Shown one piece after another: positions 1 through 7,400 of a stretch of 64,000 nucleotides of DNA. Both the position numbers and the translations under genes were made by a program. The first letter of the stretch is position 1. Every line of letters begins with the position of its first letter. The stretch is from an uncultured Pelagibacteraceae bacterium. Its GTDB lineage: Bacteria; Pseudomonadota; Alphaproteobacteria; Pelagibacterales; Pelagibacteraceae. The stretch spans positions 1 through 64,000 of the forward strand of contig CACNVX010000003.1 in assembly GCA_902624045.1 (NCBI GenBank), given 5' to 3'. The notes beneath the pieces are model-generated. The model ran no database searches. It had not been told where the DNA came from and saw only the letters and a list, made by a program, of their open reading frames with translations.

Positions 1-344
1 TAATAACTAGTGGTAATATTAAAATTACACAATTTGATCAAATTATAAAAAGTTATTTCAAGATTACTACAAAAAATTTTTATAAATCAGTTTTTTTTAA
101 AAATAAATTGTATTTCTTGGATAATACCGATTTTAGAGACCTAGAATATATTGTTAAAAAATCTAACGAAATTATTTGTTGTGAAGGTGCTATTAGTCAT
201 GTTTCAAATGGGTTTAATAAAAAAACTTATGCTTTGATAGAAAATATTAATACTGCAAAATTTTGGACAAGTCATATGAAAAACGTGTATTTGTTAAAAA
301 GAAACAGTATTCACAAAATTTGTAGGCAAATAAAAAATATTTAA
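1..344 (+). CDS. Glycosyltransferase family 9-like protein, C-terminal part (5' end outside window)
   Basis: The frame is open from base 3 to the TAA at 342-344, so the gene enters from the left and the last 113 residues are visible; a TTG at 108 need not be a start. The segment CCEGAISHVSNGF followed by YALIE resembles the C-terminal nucleotide-sugar half of GT9 heptosyltransferases, where a G-x-S-H motif precedes a strand and 'alfG'-type loop. Two bases separate it from the next glycosyltransferase gene, so both probably act in lipopolysaccharide or other surface-glycan assembly. The family call rests on a short motif; another GT-B enzyme is possible. Confidence 0.5.
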   Translation, partial: ITSGNIKITQFDQIIKSYFKITTKNFYKSVFFKNKLYFLDNTDFRDLEYIVKKSNEIICCEGAISHVSNGFNKKTYALIENINTAKFWTSHMKNVYLLKRNSIHKICRQIKNI

Positions 345-345
345 A

Positions 346-1323
346 ATGAATATATGTTTTTTAGATGGTGTTGATATTCCATATACATCTAATGACTCTA
401 AATGTAGCAAGTTAAGAGGAGCCGAGAATGTTGTTATCAATCTTTCTAAAGAATTATTTAGATTAGGACACAAGATTACCGTTTTTAACAATGTTCATAA
501 AAACACTATTATAAATGGAGTAATATGGCGTAATATTAACAATATTGATCAAAATACAAATTTTGATTTAGCAATAAGCAACAATGATTTAAACCTTTTT
601 AAAAAAATTAAATCAAAAAAATATTTAGCTATTTCCCATAGCATCCAATCTATTGAAAAATTCATAAGAAAAAAACAATTATTTAGCTATTTAAAATATA
701 GACCAAAAATAATTTTGTTAAGTAGTTATCATTCAGATAATCGGAATAAATTATTAAAGATATTTGGCTCAATAAATCTTCAATGGGCAGTTGATGAAGA
801 TTTTTTAGACACTGTAATTGATGACAACTTAGTTGAAAAGAGAGCTTTATTTACTTCAAGAAATGATAGAAATTTAAATCTGTTAATTAACTTATGGAAG
901 AATCAGATTTATTCCAAAGACAAATTGTCAAAACTTTATGTTACACCCAGTCCTTTAATAGATAATAAATTTAACATTTTTGAAAGAAATTTTGGAAAGC
1001 GCCTTTTTTTAATTAATGATCTCAAAAAATCAAAAGTTTTTTTAGTTCCTGGGCATAAAGGTGAGATTTTTTGTTTAGCAGCTGAAGAGGCCAGGGAGCT
1101 GTGTGTACCTATTGTAACATTGGGTATTGGCTCGTTATCAGAGCGTGTTCATCATGGTGTTACAGGTTTTATTGCAAAAAATCAAAACGAATTCGCTGAT
1201 TTTGCATTAAATATACTTAATGATAACAATTTATGGCAAAAATTAAGAAATAATTTAATAAATATAAGAGGAAGTAAAACCTGGCAAATGATTGCTAAAA
1301 AATTAATTGAAAATGTTAAATGA
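346..1323 (+). CDS. GT-B glycosyltransferase (GT4/GT1-like)
   Basis: A 325-residue protein that probably transfers a sugar from a nucleotide donor during surface polysaccharide synthesis. The N-terminus has the acceptor-side pattern of GT4 enzymes: a short beta strand, then LRGAENVVINLSKELFRLGH, where such proteins read 'GGaerv...la..L..rGH'. The C-terminal half has GHKGEIFCLAAEEARELCVPI (E-x7-E type donor site, about residues 236-257) and the loop HHGVTGF typical of GT4. The ATG at 346 is one base after the previous stop; the 3' end overlaps the next start by 4 nt (ATGA). Donor and acceptor cannot be read from the sequence. Confidence 0.75.
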   Translation: MNICFLDGVDIPYTSNDSKCSKLRGAENVVINLSKELFRLGHKITVFNNVHKNTIINGVIWRNINNIDQNTNFDLAISNNDLNLFKKIKSKKYLAISHSIQSIEKFIRKKQLFSYLKYRPKIILLSSYHSDNRNKLLKIFGSINLQWAVDEDFLDTVIDDNLVEKRALFTSRNDRNLNLLINLWKNQIYSKDKLSKLYVTPSPLIDNKFNIFERNFGKRLFLINDLKKSKVFLVPGHKGEIFCLAAEEARELCVPIVTLGIGSLSERVHHGVTGFIAKNQNEFADFALNILNDNNLWQKLRNNLINIRGSKTWQMIAKKLIENVK

Positions 1324-2075
1324 ATTCGTTGTATAAATTTTTACAAAGATTAAGCAGATTTTTATTAAAATTAATCAGTATTAATTATAAAAAAAATCAT
1401 AAATTTCAGAATAAAAATCAGGTCACTAATACAGAATTAATTCTCTCTTTGCTAAAGGAAAAAATTAATCCTAATTATATTCTTGATATAGGATGTGGTC
1501 ATGGTGAATGGTTTTTAAAATGTTTTAAATTTTTTCCTAACTCTAAATATTTATTATTTGATGCTAATAAAAATAATAAGCATAAATTGTCATTACTTTC
1601 TTCTAAGTATTCACAAATTTCTTATAAAATTTGTTTACTCTCTGATACAATAAAAGAGTTCAAATTTTTTAATATGGGTTATGGATCCTCTGTATATGAA
1701 GAGAATACTAATCATCCCAGAGATATCGAGCTAATAAAATCAACAACTTTAAAAGAAGAATTATCTAAATATTCTATAAACTCAACAAATAATATTATCA
1801 AGCTAGATGTTCAAGGATCTGAAATTGATATTCTTAGTGGTTTACAAGAAAAAATTTTTTTATTTGAGGTTATAATTTTAGAAACTTCCTTAAAAGAGTA
1901 TAATAAAAATTCTCCATTGTTTTTAAATGTTATTAATTTTATGGATAGTAAAAAATATATTTTTTATGATATTTGTGACATGAAAAGATTAGGGAAAAAT
2001 AGTTCCTTTTTAGTTCAATTTGATGCTGTTTTTGTTAAAAGTGGCTCAAACTTGTTAAATTTTGATTTTACTTAA
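1320..2075 (+). CDS. FkbM-family SAM-dependent methyltransferase
   Basis: A 251-residue class I methyltransferase of the FkbM type, which in polysaccharide clusters usually O-methylates sugars. The SAM-binding motif I is YILDIGCGHGEW at residues 53-64, an acidic D after strand beta2 (LLFDAN) fits ribose binding, and KLDVQGSEIDIL near residue 160 is the FkbM 'K-x-D-v-q-G-x-E' signature. The first 30 residues are basic and hydrophobic and may contact the membrane. Its start overlaps the glycosyltransferase stop by 4 nt, which suggests co-translation. Its 3' end overlaps the convergent recombinase gene by 21 nt. Confidence 0.8.
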   Translation: MNSLYKFLQRLSRFLLKLISINYKKNHKFQNKNQVTNTELILSLLKEKINPNYILDIGCGHGEWFLKCFKFFPNSKYLLFDANKNNKHKLSLLSSKYSQISYKICLLSDTIKEFKFFNMGYGSSVYEENTNHPRDIELIKSTTLKEELSKYSINSTNNIIKLDVQGSEIDILSGLQEKIFLFEVIILETSLKEYNKNSPLFLNVINFMDSKKYIFYDICDMKRLGKNSSFLVQFDAVFVKSGSNLLNFDFT

Positions 2076-3008
2076 AGCATTGTTTTTAAATATATTTGCC
2101 TCTCTGATATATCTTCTAACCATTTGCGTTGATTTATGACCTGTCATAGCCATTATGCTTCGCTCATCAGCGCCAGAGTCTGCAGCAACTGTTGCAAAAC
2201 CTGACCTTAAACTATGACCAGCAAAATTTTTATTTTCGATACCAGCTAAGTCTAAATATTTTTTCATTAATAAAACTACAGATTGGTCAGTTAATCTTTT
2301 ATCTGTTAATGATAAGCCTTTTGAAAATCTTCTAAAAATAGGTCCAGATTTAATTTTAGAAACTTCTAACCATTTTTGTAAGTTTTTAACTGGACAATAA
2401 ATTTCATTATCGAAGTAGGGCAGTCCTTTAATCATTCCTTCACCGAATTGATCTGTCTTTGATTTTTTAACAGTTATTTTAAGTCCTTCAGGAACAAATT
2501 CTAAGTCCTCGTGATCTATTGAAATAAGCTCAGTTCTTCTAAAACCACCTCCAAAACCAATTAAGATAATTGACTTATCTCTTAATTTCTTAATTTCCTC
2601 TTTTTTTTGTTCATTTATTACATTAATTATTAATTTTAAATGATTGATTAATAAAGGTTTTTTACCTTTTTGAATACTTCCTTTAACTCTTCTAATTCCC
2701 ATTAGGTTTTCTACTATGATTGGGTGTTTTGTATCCAAATAATGGCCTTTTAACTTATGAACCATGGTAATGGACACCAGTCTTCTTCGTAATGTGCTTA
2801 TTTTTGAATTTTTAGATAGATGAGTAATATATAAAGAAACTACCTTTGGTTCAGATGGCAAACATTTTAAGCCATGTTTTGCACAAAACGATCCAAAGTC
2901 TTTAAAGTCTGATTTATATGCTCTTAATGTGTTATTTGCTTTGGAACTTTTGAGATTGTTTAAAGTTTCTTCATGCAGTAATTTTAAATGTGTAGTTAAC
3001 TCAGTCAT
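2055..3008 (-). CDS. Tyrosine recombinase / integrase (XerC/D-like)
   Basis: A 317-residue site-specific DNA recombinase. Residues 1-105 form a SAM-like core-binding domain. The catalytic domain has the full set: Arg157 in GGFRRTEL, Lys near 184 in KSKTDQ, HSLR (His265, Arg268), GHKST (His291) and the nucleophile Tyr300 in RRYIREA. It should therefore be active. It ends inside the 3' end of the methyltransferase gene and begins 3 bp from an imperfect inverted repeat at 3011-3047. It sits exactly between sugar-transfer genes and more conserved genes. It could be a chromosome-dimer resolvase of the Xer type or an integrase left from a mobile element; no other phage gene is nearby. Confidence 0.85.
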   Translation of the reverse strand: MTELTTHLKLLHEETLNNLKSSKANNTLRAYKSDFKDFGSFCAKHGLKCLPSEPKVVSLYITHLSKNSKISTLRRRLVSITMVHKLKGHYLDTKHPIIVENLMGIRRVKGSIQKGKKPLLINHLKLIINVINEQKKEEIKKLRDKSIILIGFGGGFRRTELISIDHEDLEFVPEGLKITVKKSKTDQFGEGMIKGLPYFDNEIYCPVKNLQKWLEVSKIKSGPIFRRFSKGLSLTDKRLTDQSVVLLMKKYLDLAGIENKNFAGHSLRSGFATVAADSGADERSIMAMTGHKSTQMVRRYIREANIFKNNALSKIKI

Positions 3009-3010
3009 AT

Positions 3011-3047
3011 TATTAGTATCGATAACAATTAATTATCATTAGTAATA
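3011..3047. repeat. Imperfect inverted repeat, candidate recombinase core site or 5'-UTR hairpin
   Basis: Two 15-bp arms (3011-3025 and 3033-3047) are inverted and match at 12 of 15 positions around a 7-bp centre (CAATTAA). The inner ends read GATAA and TTATC, as in dif-like sites where ATAA and TTAT flank a 6-8 bp crossover region. The repeat lies 2 bp before the recombinase start codon. It could equally be an operator, or an mRNA hairpin that limits translation. Confidence 0.5.
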
Positions 3048-3108
3048 TATTATGTGTTTTCGAATGTCAAATAAAAAAATTAAAAATTTACGAAGACAAT
3101 TAATGATA

Positions 3109-3137
3109 TTGCGAACTTAATAATGATGAAATAAGAT
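3109..3137 (+). promoter_or_regulatory. Candidate sigma70-type promoter for the small membrane gene
   Basis: TTGCGA at 3109-3114 and TAAGAT at 3132-3137 are 17 bp apart. Only 6 bp separate the -10 box from the ATG at 3144, and no Shine-Dalgarno sequence is present, so a leaderless transcript is predicted. Confidence 0.4.
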
Positions 3138-3143
3138 ATTAAT

Positions 3144-3314
3144 ATGGGCATAGACGGAGTAATTGAACCAATGTATTTCCTAATAACTTCAATTGGTTTT
3201 ATAATTTTGAGCTTTATTCAGTATAAAAAAGCAGGAATAACGTTAGAAACAATCTATCTATCAATTTTAGCTGTTTTTTTTATAGTTTGCTTTATTATTT
3301 TAAATATTTATTGA
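3144..3314 (+). CDS. Small two-helix membrane protein, function unknown
   Basis: A 56-residue frame begins MGIDGVIEPMYFLITSIGF. It has two hydrophobic segments, about residues 9-25 and 38-55, separated by a short charged loop QYKKAGITLE. I do not recognise a family. Support for it being real: a plausible promoter 6 bp upstream, full use of the space between promoter and the next gene, and a stop codon (TGA 3312-3314) that shares its last base with the ATG of the methyltransferase gene (TGATG), a typical translational coupling. A membrane location is inferred from hydrophobicity only. Confidence 0.6.
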   Translation: MGIDGVIEPMYFLITSIGFIILSFIQYKKAGITLETIYLSILAVFFIVCFIILNIY

Positions 3315-3583
3315 TGAAAGGGACTAAATTTCAATTAAAAGTCTGGAAATATCTTAAAACTATACCAAAAGGACACGTAAAAACGTATAAAGAAGTAGCT
3401 ATTGGTATAAAAAGCCCAAAAGCAGCCCGAGCTGTAGCTAATGCATGTGGAAAAAACCCATATGCCCCCAAAATACCATGTCATAGAGTAATTAGATCTG
3501 ATGGAGCTCTTGGTGGGTACTCAGGAAGAGGTGGTATTAAGACAAAGCAGCGTTTATTAAGATCTGAAAAAGTTAATATTTAG
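3314..3583 (+). CDS. ogt: Methylated-DNA-protein cysteine methyltransferase, single-domain
   Basis: An 89-residue protein matching only the C-terminal DNA-binding/active-site domain of O6-alkylguanine-DNA alkyltransferases. FQLKVWKYLKTIPKGHVKTYKEVA is the conserved entry helix, ARAVANACGKNP carries the arginine finger and Asn hinge, and IPCHRVI holds the acceptor cysteine. Because the Cys is present (not Trp as in ATL proteins) repair by suicidal alkyl transfer is possible. The usual N-terminal domain is absent. I prefer the ATG at 3314, coupled to the upstream stop, over a TTG at 3287, because homologues start near the KGTKFQ segment. Confidence 0.85.
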   Translation: MKGTKFQLKVWKYLKTIPKGHVKTYKEVAIGIKSPKAARAVANACGKNPYAPKIPCHRVIRSDGALGGYSGRGGIKTKQRLLRSEKVNI

Positions 3584-3603
3584 TGGCTTTTTAGGCTAAT
3601 TTA

Positions 3604-3678
3604 GGGTCAAAAACACTAGAGAAATCAACAATTTTTGAGTATTTAAGAGTATTTAAGTATAAATAGTGTTTTGCACCC
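3604..3678. repeat. Imperfect inverted repeat enclosing a tandem repeat
   Basis: GGGTCAAAAACACTA at 3604-3618 and TAGTGTTTTGCACCC at 3664-3678 pair at 13 of 15 positions, enclosing 45 bp. It lies 20 bp after the ogt stop. It may be a long hairpin at a transcript end, or a remnant of a small mobile element; there is no downstream T run. Confidence 0.5.
3637..3656. repeat. Tandem 10-bp direct repeat
   Basis: GAGTATTTAA occurs twice without a gap (3637-3646 and 3647-3656) inside the loop of the inverted repeat 3604-3678, and the first bases of a third copy follow imperfectly (GTAT). Confidence 0.6.
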
Positions 3679-4116
3679 TTCAGTTGTACTATGTATCGAG
3701 ACAAACTAAAATAAAGCACCTCTATGGCCGTTTAAAACATATATTCTATAACTGCATTGCTCTACTTTTCAATGATATCAAGGATAATTTTAATGTCCAA
3801 TTTCAATGAGTTTTTTATAAATTTTTGTTTCCCTACTCACTTAAGCAAGTATAAATTTTGTATTTTATTATTAATAAGCTTAAAAAACTATTGGTATTAA
3901 ACACTTTTAATTACTTATGTTAATTTTTGTAAAAATTTTACAACATTTACTTCATCTATTTAGATTTATAGTTTTTTACTGATAGTCCTCATATATAAAT
4001 TGAATAAATCATACTAATTTGTCAATATAATTATAACATAATAATATAATAATTACAATAGTTTATAATAATTTATTAAAGTAATAGATTATATATTAGT
4101 AATTATTTGTTTACTA

Positions 4117-4968
4117 TTAACTTGAACGAGATAGTAAATATTCTCTTCTAGAAATATATAACCCACTAAGAACGATAATAAACAAACCTAAATAAGTCCA
4201 ATTATCAGGCAATTCATAAAAGAAATAATAACTAATAAGTATATTCGTAATTATCTCTGTATAGCCCAAAGGAGCCAATTTAGATGCATCAGCGTATTTG
4301 AGGGATAGTATAAGGAAAAGATGAGCTATAGAGGCTATAAGGCCTATTAAAGCCATTAAAACCCATTGATTTGATGTTGGATTAACCCAAACTGAGGGCA
4401 TAAATAGGCTAATTATTATGGTTCCTATTAAACCCGATAGTAAAAGGGTTAAAAGAGGATTATCAGAGGTACTGAGTTTCCTCGTGATAATAAGATAAAA
4501 CCCATAGCAAATTCCATTACCTAAAGCAGCCATGGTAGCCAAGTTAAGCTCAATAAAACCAGGTCTGATTACAATTAAAGTTCCAATAAATCCTAATGAT
4601 ACAGCAGTCCACCTCTTCACCCCTACTTTCTCATTTAAAAAAAATGGAGATAAAGCTGTAACACAAATTGGAGCTACAAAAGCTAAGGTTAAGGCTTTAG
4701 GAAGTGAAATTTCCGATATTGCGTAAAAGAATAAATAAGTAGAAAAAACAAAAATTAATCCTCTTATTAATTGAAGCGCTGGTTTTTTTGTCCATACTAA
4801 TGATTGTCTATAAAAGATAAGCATTAAAGATAACGTAAAGACCACTGTAAAAAAATATCTAGCCCACGTTATCTGCAAAACGTCCATAGATGAACTTAAA
4901 TATTTAGCAAAAGCATCCATTACAGGAACTATCATCCAAGCAGTAGCATTTAAAATTATAGCCTTCAT
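4117..4968 (-). CDS. DMT-superfamily (EamA) transporter
   Basis: A 283-residue integral membrane protein with about ten hydrophobic helices in two EamA repeats. The first half ends with IGTLIVIRPGF, the usual end of repeat one, and the second contains SLKYADASKLAPLGYTEII and ends in ISRREYL. Such permeases export or exchange small metabolites such as amino acids; the substrate cannot be read from the sequence. It is 16 bp from the next gene on the same strand (AEC transporter), so the two may be transcribed together with hom upstream of them. Confidence 0.8.
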   Translation of the reverse strand: MKAIILNATAWMIVPVMDAFAKYLSSSMDVLQITWARYFFTVVFTLSLMLIFYRQSLVWTKKPALQLIRGLIFVFSTYLFFYAISEISLPKALTLAFVAPICVTALSPFFLNEKVGVKRWTAVSLGFIGTLIVIRPGFIELNLATMAALGNGICYGFYLIITRKLSTSDNPLLTLLLSGLIGTIIISLFMPSVWVNPTSNQWVLMALIGLIASIAHLFLILSLKYADASKLAPLGYTEIITNILISYYFFYELPDNWTYLGLFIIVLSGLYISRREYLLSRSS

Positions 4969-4984
4969 TAAAGAAGGATATCCC

Positions 4985-5884
4985 TTAATAGAAGTATTTT
5001 AAAGCAAAGAATAATGTAATTGGGATAGTAAATAATGACATGATTGTAGATACTACAATCGTGCTAGAAATATTATCCACAATTTCTTTAGGAGAGTACA
5101 TGTGGGCAACTAAATAACATAAAATTGCACTTGGCATACACGATTGTATCAACAATACACCCGCTGGTATTCCAGATAAATTAAAAAATTTTATAACAGC
5201 AAATCCAATAATTGGCCCAAATATTACTCTTCCAAAAGATGTTATTAATGCATCTTTGAAAGAAAATACTTTCATTTGAGTAAGAGCTACTCCAAGAGAC
5301 ATTAGGATCATTACAATCATACCGTAGGCTAAAAGCATTACGGTATTTAATACAAATTGAGGAAACGGTAATTCAAAATATAAAAAAATAACTGTTATTA
5401 AAATCGCATAGAAGGATGGACTTTTTAATATAATTTTAAAATCAAAAGAGCGTTTTGCTAAAAATATATTAAGTGTAAAATGCAGTAAAACAACTAGAGA
5501 TGAAATTGCTGCGGCTATTCCCATTCCTAATTCTCCATAAGCAAATAAACATATAGGTATACCCATATTTCCGGTATTTGGTAAAATAAAAGTAGGCAAT
5601 TCTCGAACATAATCTTTTTTCATAAGTATAAGAAAAATTAAACCAACAACACCAAACAGACTTAATAGAATTATTGAGTAACCAAAATACTCTTTAAATA
5701 CATCAAAAGTAACACCACCAGCTGTGATAGCAAAAATAACGAGAGCTGGTGTTCCAAAATTACCAGCATATGTTGTTATAAATGATGTATCAAAATCTGG
5801 ATTTTTTTTACCCAAATGATATCCAAGTCCTACTATCAGGAATACTGGAAATAAAACTTCAAAAAGTTTTAAATAAATTTCCAT
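4985..5884 (-). CDS. AEC-family transporter (auxin efflux carrier/malate permease type)
   Basis: A 299-residue membrane protein with about ten helices. GNFGTPALVIFAI near residue 45, LPNTGNMGIPICLFAYG near 100 and SCMPSAILCYLVAHMY near 250 are the glycine/proline-rich motifs of the AEC family, secondary carriers for organic anions or aromatic acids. Its ATG shares one base with the stop of hom, so it is probably co-translated with homoserine dehydrogenase, an unusual neighbour for this family. Length is normal. Confidence 0.8.
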   Translation of the reverse strand: MEIYLKLFEVLFPVFLIVGLGYHLGKKNPDFDTSFITTYAGNFGTPALVIFAITAGGVTFDVFKEYFGYSIILLSLFGVVGLIFLILMKKDYVRELPTFILPNTGNMGIPICLFAYGELGMGIAAAISSLVVLLHFTLNIFLAKRSFDFKIILKSPSFYAILITVIFLYFELPFPQFVLNTVMLLAYGMIVMILMSLGVALTQMKVFSFKDALITSFGRVIFGPIIGFAVIKFFNLSGIPAGVLLIQSCMPSAILCYLVAHMYSPKEIVDNISSTIVVSTIMSLFTIPITLFFALKYFY

Positions 5885-7176
5885 TAACTAAGCAATCTAA
5901 TTAATGTTGGCGTTTTTAAAATATTTTTATTTTTTTTGAAAATATATAAACAATTGTGAATATTAATATCAGTTGTTTTATGAGTAATAATAACAATTGT
6001 TGCTTTATTGTTTTTTTTATCAGGTGTCTGTATTAGCCTTTTAACTGAAATTTTATATTTAGCTAAACGATTAGTTATTTCTGATAATACACCGGGCTTA
6101 TCTTTTACTTCGAACCTTAAATATAATGAATTAACATAATTATTTACATTATATGGTTTTAAAGATTTAAGCTTAGAAACACTAACACCAAAAGGTTTTT
6201 TTATATTTCCACGCAAAATTGAAAGTAAATCAGAAAGTAATGATGAAGAAGTAGGACCTGGTCCAGCCCCCTCCCCTTGTAATACACTTTCTCCAACTGG
6301 TTTACCTTGAAGAATAACTGCATTCATCACACCGTTAACATTGCCAATATAAGATTTTTTACTAACTAAACATGGATGCACGGTTTCAAAAAGATGATTA
6401 TTCTTTAACTCAGATATGCCTAGTAGCTTTATTCTTAAATCTAATTGATTTGCAATTTTAATATCTTTTAATTCAATTTTTTCTATTCCTTCCATCAAGC
6501 ATTTATGTTTAGAAATTTTACTATTAAAGGCTAAAGCAGACAAAATTCTTACTTTGGCAAATGCATCAAAACCATTTAAGTCCAATTTTGGATTACCAGG
6601 CTCGGCATAACCAAGTATCTGTGCTTTTTTTAAAACATCTACAAAATTTTCATTTGAATTTTCCATTTCGGATAAAATGTAATTTGAAGTACCGTTCAAA
6701 ATTCCATAAACTTTTGATATTTTGTTTGTTGCCAATCCCTCTTTAATAGATCTTAATATTGGGATGCCACCAGCAACTGAAGCTTCAAATTCCAAATTAA
6801 CTTTATTTTTTTCTGCAAGTTTTGCTAACTCATTGCCGTGTTTTGAGATTAAAGCTTTATTAGGAGTAATAACATGAATTTTACTTTTTAAAGCAGTTTC
6901 TACAACTTTTTTAGAAATACCATCTGATAATCCTATGGCTTCAAATAATATATCAATATTATTTTTTTTGAAAATATCTAAAGGATTTTTGTAAAATATT
7001 TTTTTATTAACTTTAAATTTTCTTTTTTTATTAATATTTCTTGCAGAAACAGCGACAACATTTATTTTCTTACCTGTTTTAAGCTCAATATCTTTCTTTT
7101 TGGTATTTAGTTCATTAAGCAAATAATTGCCGACCTGACCAATTCCTACTATTGCAATATTAATTAATTTACTCAT
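5884..7176 (-). CDS. hom: Homoserine dehydrogenase
   Basis: A 430-residue enzyme that reduces aspartate semialdehyde to homoserine with NAD(P)H, on the way to threonine and methionine. The Rossmann motif VGIGQVG is at 10-16, TPNKAL (Lys107) and NGTSNYIL (161-168) line the active site, and AFAKVRIL carries the second conserved lysine (about 208). A C-terminal ACT domain (about 350-430: FEVKDKPGVLSEITNRLA) suggests feedback control by an amino acid. The usual 'YAEADP' loop reads YAEPGNP here. The product feeds metY after O-acetylation. The start overlaps the lipoprotein gene by 4 nt. Confidence 0.93.
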   Translation of the reverse strand: MSKLINIAIVGIGQVGNYLLNELNTKKKDIELKTGKKINVVAVSARNINKKRKFKVNKKIFYKNPLDIFKKNNIDILFEAIGLSDGISKKVVETALKSKIHVITPNKALISKHGNELAKLAEKNKVNLEFEASVAGGIPILRSIKEGLATNKISKVYGILNGTSNYILSEMENSNENFVDVLKKAQILGYAEPGNPKLDLNGFDAFAKVRILSALAFNSKISKHKCLMEGIEKIELKDIKIANQLDLRIKLLGISELKNNHLFETVHPCLVSKKSYIGNVNGVMNAVILQGKPVGESVLQGEGAGPGPTSSSLLSDLLSILRGNIKKPFGVSVSKLKSLKPYNVNNYVNSLYLRFEVKDKPGVLSEITNRLAKYKISVKRLIQTPDKKNNKATIVIITHKTTDINIHNCLYIFKKNKNILKTPTLIRLLS

Positions 7177-7400
7177 TTGCTTATATCTGGATATTTACTC
7201 TTTTTTGTATAGTCATCTATATAAATCTCATATTCCTCTAATGTCATTGATGTTATATCGTCTGACTTTTTTAATATCTCATTTAATTTTTTTTGATTAG
7301 TTTTACTTTCAATAGAATTTTCAGTCCAATATTGAGAATCTTTGTTTAAAGAACAATTGGCTAATATTAATGGAAAAAAAATTATTATAAATTTTCTCAT
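7173..7400 (-). CDS. Small predicted lipoprotein, function unknown
   Basis: A 75-residue protein with a signal peptide MRKFIIIFFPLILANC whose last residues fit a lipobox, though the residue before Cys16 is Asn instead of Gly/Ala/Ser. The mature part is short, hydrophilic and rich in Lys, Asp and Glu. It overlaps argC by 4 nt upstream and hom by 4 nt downstream, so it is translated within an amino-acid operon. I do not recognise a family. A lipid-anchored envelope location is inferred. Confidence 0.6.
   Translation of the reverse strand: MRKFIIIFFPLILANCSLNKDSQYWTENSIESKTNQKKLNEILKKSDDITSMTLEEYEIYIDDYTKKSKYPDISK

Larger units (their letters stand above)
3584..4116. other. Gene-free intergenic region, 533 bp
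   Basis: The longest stretch without a gene here, between the stops of two convergent genes. No frame above about 35 codons looks real. It contains the inverted repeat at 3604-3678 with a tandem 10-mer inside it, and is otherwise irregular AT-rich DNA, with long A/T runs towards 4116. I see no tRNA, recognised ncRNA or clear terminator. Confidence 0.6.

Noticed and set aside
3287..3313. Upstream TTG start for ogt giving 98 residues
   Set aside because: The ATG at 3314 is coupled to the preceding small gene (TGATG) and matches where homologues begin.
3793..3900. 35-codon frame in the gene-free region
   Set aside because: No Shine-Dalgarno, no promoter, ordinary AT-rich composition and no recognisable pattern.
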